36,713 nucleotides of DNA from an uncultured Ruminococcus sp. Lineage in GTDB: Bacteria > Bacillota > Clostridia > Oscillospirales > Acutalibacteraceae. The notes under the pieces were generated by a model. That model ran no database searches, was not told the origin of the DNA, and saw only the letters and a list, made by a program, of their open reading frames with translations. The stretch is taken from the NCBI GenBank assembly GCA_904393835.1, contig CAJFNC010000018.1:1-36713 (forward strand), written 5' to 3'. Both the position numbers and the translations under genes were made by a program. This document shows, piece after piece, positions 35,095 through 36,713 of the stretch (the first letter of the stretch is position 1; every line of letters starts with the position of its first letter).

Positions 35095-35313
35095 TTAATT
35101 TTCCGCATTTCGCAGACCTAACCTCAAATAAGAAAGAAGATGGGCTTTCGGTACTTTGTACGCTCTGCCCACCTTCAAGTGTTCTATTTTGTTTTCACGA
35201 AGTAATTGATAACCTGTTTTTGTGCTGACACCAAGAGCCTTGCTCATTTCATCAACGGTTAAAATGTCTGGGTATTCTTTTAAGACTAACGCATATATAT
35301 CTCCAAAGTTCAT
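35095..35313 (-). CDS. Excisionase-like helix-turn-helix protein
   Basis: 72 residues with a MerR/excisionase-type HTH: LTVDEMSKALGVSTKTGYQL, then LRENKIEHLKVGRAYKVPKA. Proteins of this type direct excision by bending the attachment site. The ATG overlaps the stop of the MazF gene (ATGA), with AGGAGG inside that gene, so the two are coupled. It ends about 90 bases before the integrase start, the usual xis-int order. Confidence 0.85.
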   Translation of the reverse strand: MNFGDIYALVLKEYPDILTVDEMSKALGVSTKTGYQLLRENKIEHLKVGRAYKVPKAHLLSYLRLGLRNAEN

Positions 35314-35675
35314 AAGCTCCTCCTTTTTTCAACTCCGATACTGATGAGGAGAGGAAATTCAAGTGATTTCAAATACTGCTCATCAAGGTGTGTGAGATGT
35401 TCTTTCAAACGGCTTTTATCAATCGTGCGTAACTGCTCAAAGAGAATGATTGAATTTGCAGGAAGCCCCTCAATTTGCCCCAAATACAAGTGTGTAGGTA
35501 ATTTCTTCTTTTTGCGTACACGGCTTGTTATGGCGGCAATAATGACCGTAGGACTGTGCTTGTTTCCTATATCATTGGAGATAACAAGTACAGGTCGTGT
35601 CCCACCTTGCTCCGAGCCGACAACAGGGTTTAAGTCTGCGTAGTATATGTCACCACGCTTAATTGTTTTATCCAT
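35310..35675 (-). CDS. MazF/PemK-family endoribonuclease toxin
   Basis: 121 residues. IKRGDIYYADLNPVVGSEQG and TRPVLVISNDIGNKHSPTVI are signature motifs of MazF/NdoA, sequence-specific mRNA interferases. AAITSRV, LPTHLYL and ILFEQLRTIDKSRL complete the fold. No MazE-like antitoxin gene precedes it; its partner in the operon is the excisionase-like protein. AGGAGG lies seven bases before the ATG. On mobile elements such toxins may stabilise the element or have a regulatory role (inference). Confidence 0.92.
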   Translation of the reverse strand: MDKTIKRGDIYYADLNPVVGSEQGGTRPVLVISNDIGNKHSPTVIIAAITSRVRKKKKLPTHLYLGQIEGLPANSIILFEQLRTIDKSRLKEHLTHLDEQYLKSLEFPLLISIGVEKRRSL

Positions 35676-36224
35676 TAGTTTGACCTCCTATCTGGATATA
35701 AGCAGGTAAGCTCTGCCTATGTAATCAGCCAAACACAAGGAAGTTTTTAAGGTCGGGAGAGCATAAACAATTCTCTGTTTCAATAGACCGCCTTGTATTT
35801 GGCTTTATGATAGAAGCATCTCTATTTGTCCTCGACACCCCAAGATGCAAATGCGTTTCACGCAGGGAAGTCGCCAAACGGTCAGCAGCGAACTGACACC
35901 ACGGGAGTTTCACCCCAACTGACGGTCTGCCAGAGCCGCCCTCATTGCCTGCGACGGTTTTATCACGCTCGGACTGTGACTGGACGGGAGTATCATTATC
36001 CTCTTTGTGGGTTATGGCGAAATCGGGAGCTGCCCGATATTTTGAGTAGGTAGTTATCGCTCTCCGCCTTGCGGCAGGTCGTGGCGTACCTCTCGACACG
36101 CTTATGCTTATCACAATCACAAAGAGAACAATCCTGTTTTCGCCACACAAAGGAAAACAGGTGAAAGGTTTTGATACCCCTTCACCTGTTTGCTCACTAA
36201 AAAAGGATTGGTGTAGTGTTAATC
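35676..36224. other. 549-base stretch without a convincing gene, GC-richer core
   Basis: The block from about 35830 to 36110 is visibly richer in G and C than its surroundings. A 141-codon minus-strand frame (36150-35725) is open but has an unusual composition, no ribosome site and no recognisable domain. The region may hold a non-coding RNA or remnants of a gene. Confidence 0.4.
36155..36191 (-). terminator. Terminator after the sigma-like gene
   Basis: AAACAGGTGAA and its complement (36191-36181 and 36165-36155 on the minus strand) around a 15-base loop, followed on the minus strand by TTTTCCTTTG. Confidence 0.75.
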
Positions 36225-36701
36225 TTAAAAAATCCCAAAATCTTTTTTCAGCTTTTCAATAGCAATATCAACACTAAACTTGACTGCTCTTTTCGTACAG
36301 CCCTCTAAAGCTGCAATCTGCTCATAGGTCATCTCACCGAAAAAGTACAGTAACAGCCTGCGCCGTTGTATTTCGGGTAGTTTTGAGATTGCCTTATGTA
36401 ACAGCTCGTATTCTATATTCCTTGATACTTTTTCCTCAATACTTTCTGGCTTACAGAATGCACGGTCATTTAATGATGCTTCTGTCAGCTCAGAATGTTC
36501 AATATGTCTGCTTAGCTTGTTGAGATATGATATATCCTCAAGCTCAAAGCGGTTAAACAAGCCATACAGCACCTCATCAATTTCAATGGTCTGCAATTCA
36601 CCTCGACTATCCTTAAAGGAGTCCTGCAAATAAAAGTCAAGTCGTAAAATGAAAAAAGTTAAAAAATTTTTTGGCAGCAGAAAAAGGGTATAACAAAGCA
36701 A
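36225..36701 (-). CDS. Sigma-70-like factor of the integrative element
   Basis: The C-terminal half is sigma-70 region 4: ISKLPEIQRRRLLLYFFGEM followed by TYEQIAALEGCTKRAVKFSV. The N-terminal part has the pattern typical of small sigma-like proteins on Firmicutes elements (SFKDSRGELQTIEIDE, ELEDISYLNKLSRHIEHSEL). The start is uncertain. The family-like sequence begins near LDFYLQDSF, but no ATG is in frame there; the upstream residues (MLCYTLFLLPKNF) start at a TTG and look non-native, so either a TTG codon is used or the 5' end is damaged. Expected to control transfer or excision genes of the element. Confidence 0.75.
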   Translation of the reverse strand: MLCYTLFLLPKNFLTFFILRLDFYLQDSFKDSRGELQTIEIDEVLYGLFNRFELEDISYLNKLSRHIEHSELTEASLNDRAFCKPESIEEKVSRNIEYELLHKAISKLPEIQRRRLLLYFFGEMTYEQIAALEGCTKRAVKFSVDIAIEKLKKDFGIF

Positions 36702-36713
36702 GCCGGACTTTAA

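Larger units (their letters stand above)
33717..36713 (-). mobile_element. One end of an integrative element next to tRNA-Ser
   Basis: Read on the minus strand: sigma-like factor, MazF toxin, excisionase-like HTH, tyrosine integrase, ending at a tRNA-Ser. This order is that of the recombination end of conjugative or mobilisable elements of Firmicutes integrated at a tRNA. The far end and its attachment site lie beyond the window, and the exact junction at the tRNA cannot be fixed. Confidence 0.65.

Noticed and set aside
35826..36053. 75-codon plus-strand frame
   Set aside because: It overlaps the same unexplained block with no coding evidence.
35725..36150. 141-codon minus-strand frame
   Set aside because: No ribosome site, no domain, unusual composition; kept as an unexplained region instead of a gene.
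1..36713. CRISPR array or intact insertion sequence
   Set aside because: No regularly spaced identical repeats of CRISPR type and no transposase gene were seen; the 33361-33802 repeats are only three and 200 bases apart.

Overview
The window looks like the chromosome of an AT-rich, Gram-positive, starch-degrading gut clostridium close to Ruminococcus, and R. bromii is the nearest thing it brings to mind. Evidence for this is type I dockerins on secreted proteins, starch-binding CBM26-like modules, a TPP riboswitch in front of a clostridial-type thiamine operon, Rex, and strong GGAGG ribosome sites. The species call is an inference from gene content only.

Layout. 1-1630 is the 3' end of a large secreted, dockerin-bearing starch-binding protein, probably an amylase. 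2004-2645 is a Crp/Fnr-type regulator. 2703-9194 on the minus strand is a complete thiamine operon read from 9194 downwards: promoter, TPP riboswitch with terminator, thiS, thiF, thiG, thiH, a tenI-thiE fusion, thiD, thiC. 9283-12549 holds tex, a YaiI/YqxD protein and a lipoprotein cyclophilin. 12704-14819 is a two-gene polysaccharide ABC exporter (Wzm/Wzt or TagG/TagH type).

15190-26235 is the most unusual region, all on the plus strand: a 1385-residue secreted CotH-kinase protein with a terminal dockerin segment, a 1617-residue secreted protein sharing its N-terminal modules, a 58-residue peptide with a Gly/acidic tail, a leucine-rich-repeat dockerin protein, and an HPr-kinase/PEPCK-like ATPase. 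Two different kinase folds, one exported and one cytoplasmic, sit beside a precursor-like small peptide and dockerin proteins. I propose this as a candidate surface-protein or peptide phosphorylation system.

26260-30102 on the minus strand is an apparent acn-icd-rex operon, with a near-consensus Rex operator lying on the -10 box of its promoter, which implies NADH/NAD-responsive self-regulation of the citrate-to-2-oxoglutarate branch. 30390-33130 holds typA/bipA and an overlapping DEDDh exonuclease with a zinc ribbon.

33186-33802 is a peculiar tRNA-Ser neighbourhood: one strong promoter, two 40-base tRNA-Ser-like 5' halves, a complete tRNA-Ser(CGA), and a 22-base repeat after each. From the tRNA to the right edge lies one end of an integrative element on the minus strand: a sigma-70-like factor, a MazF toxin, an excisionase-like HTH protein, and a tyrosine integrase broken by a frameshift in its catalytic domain.
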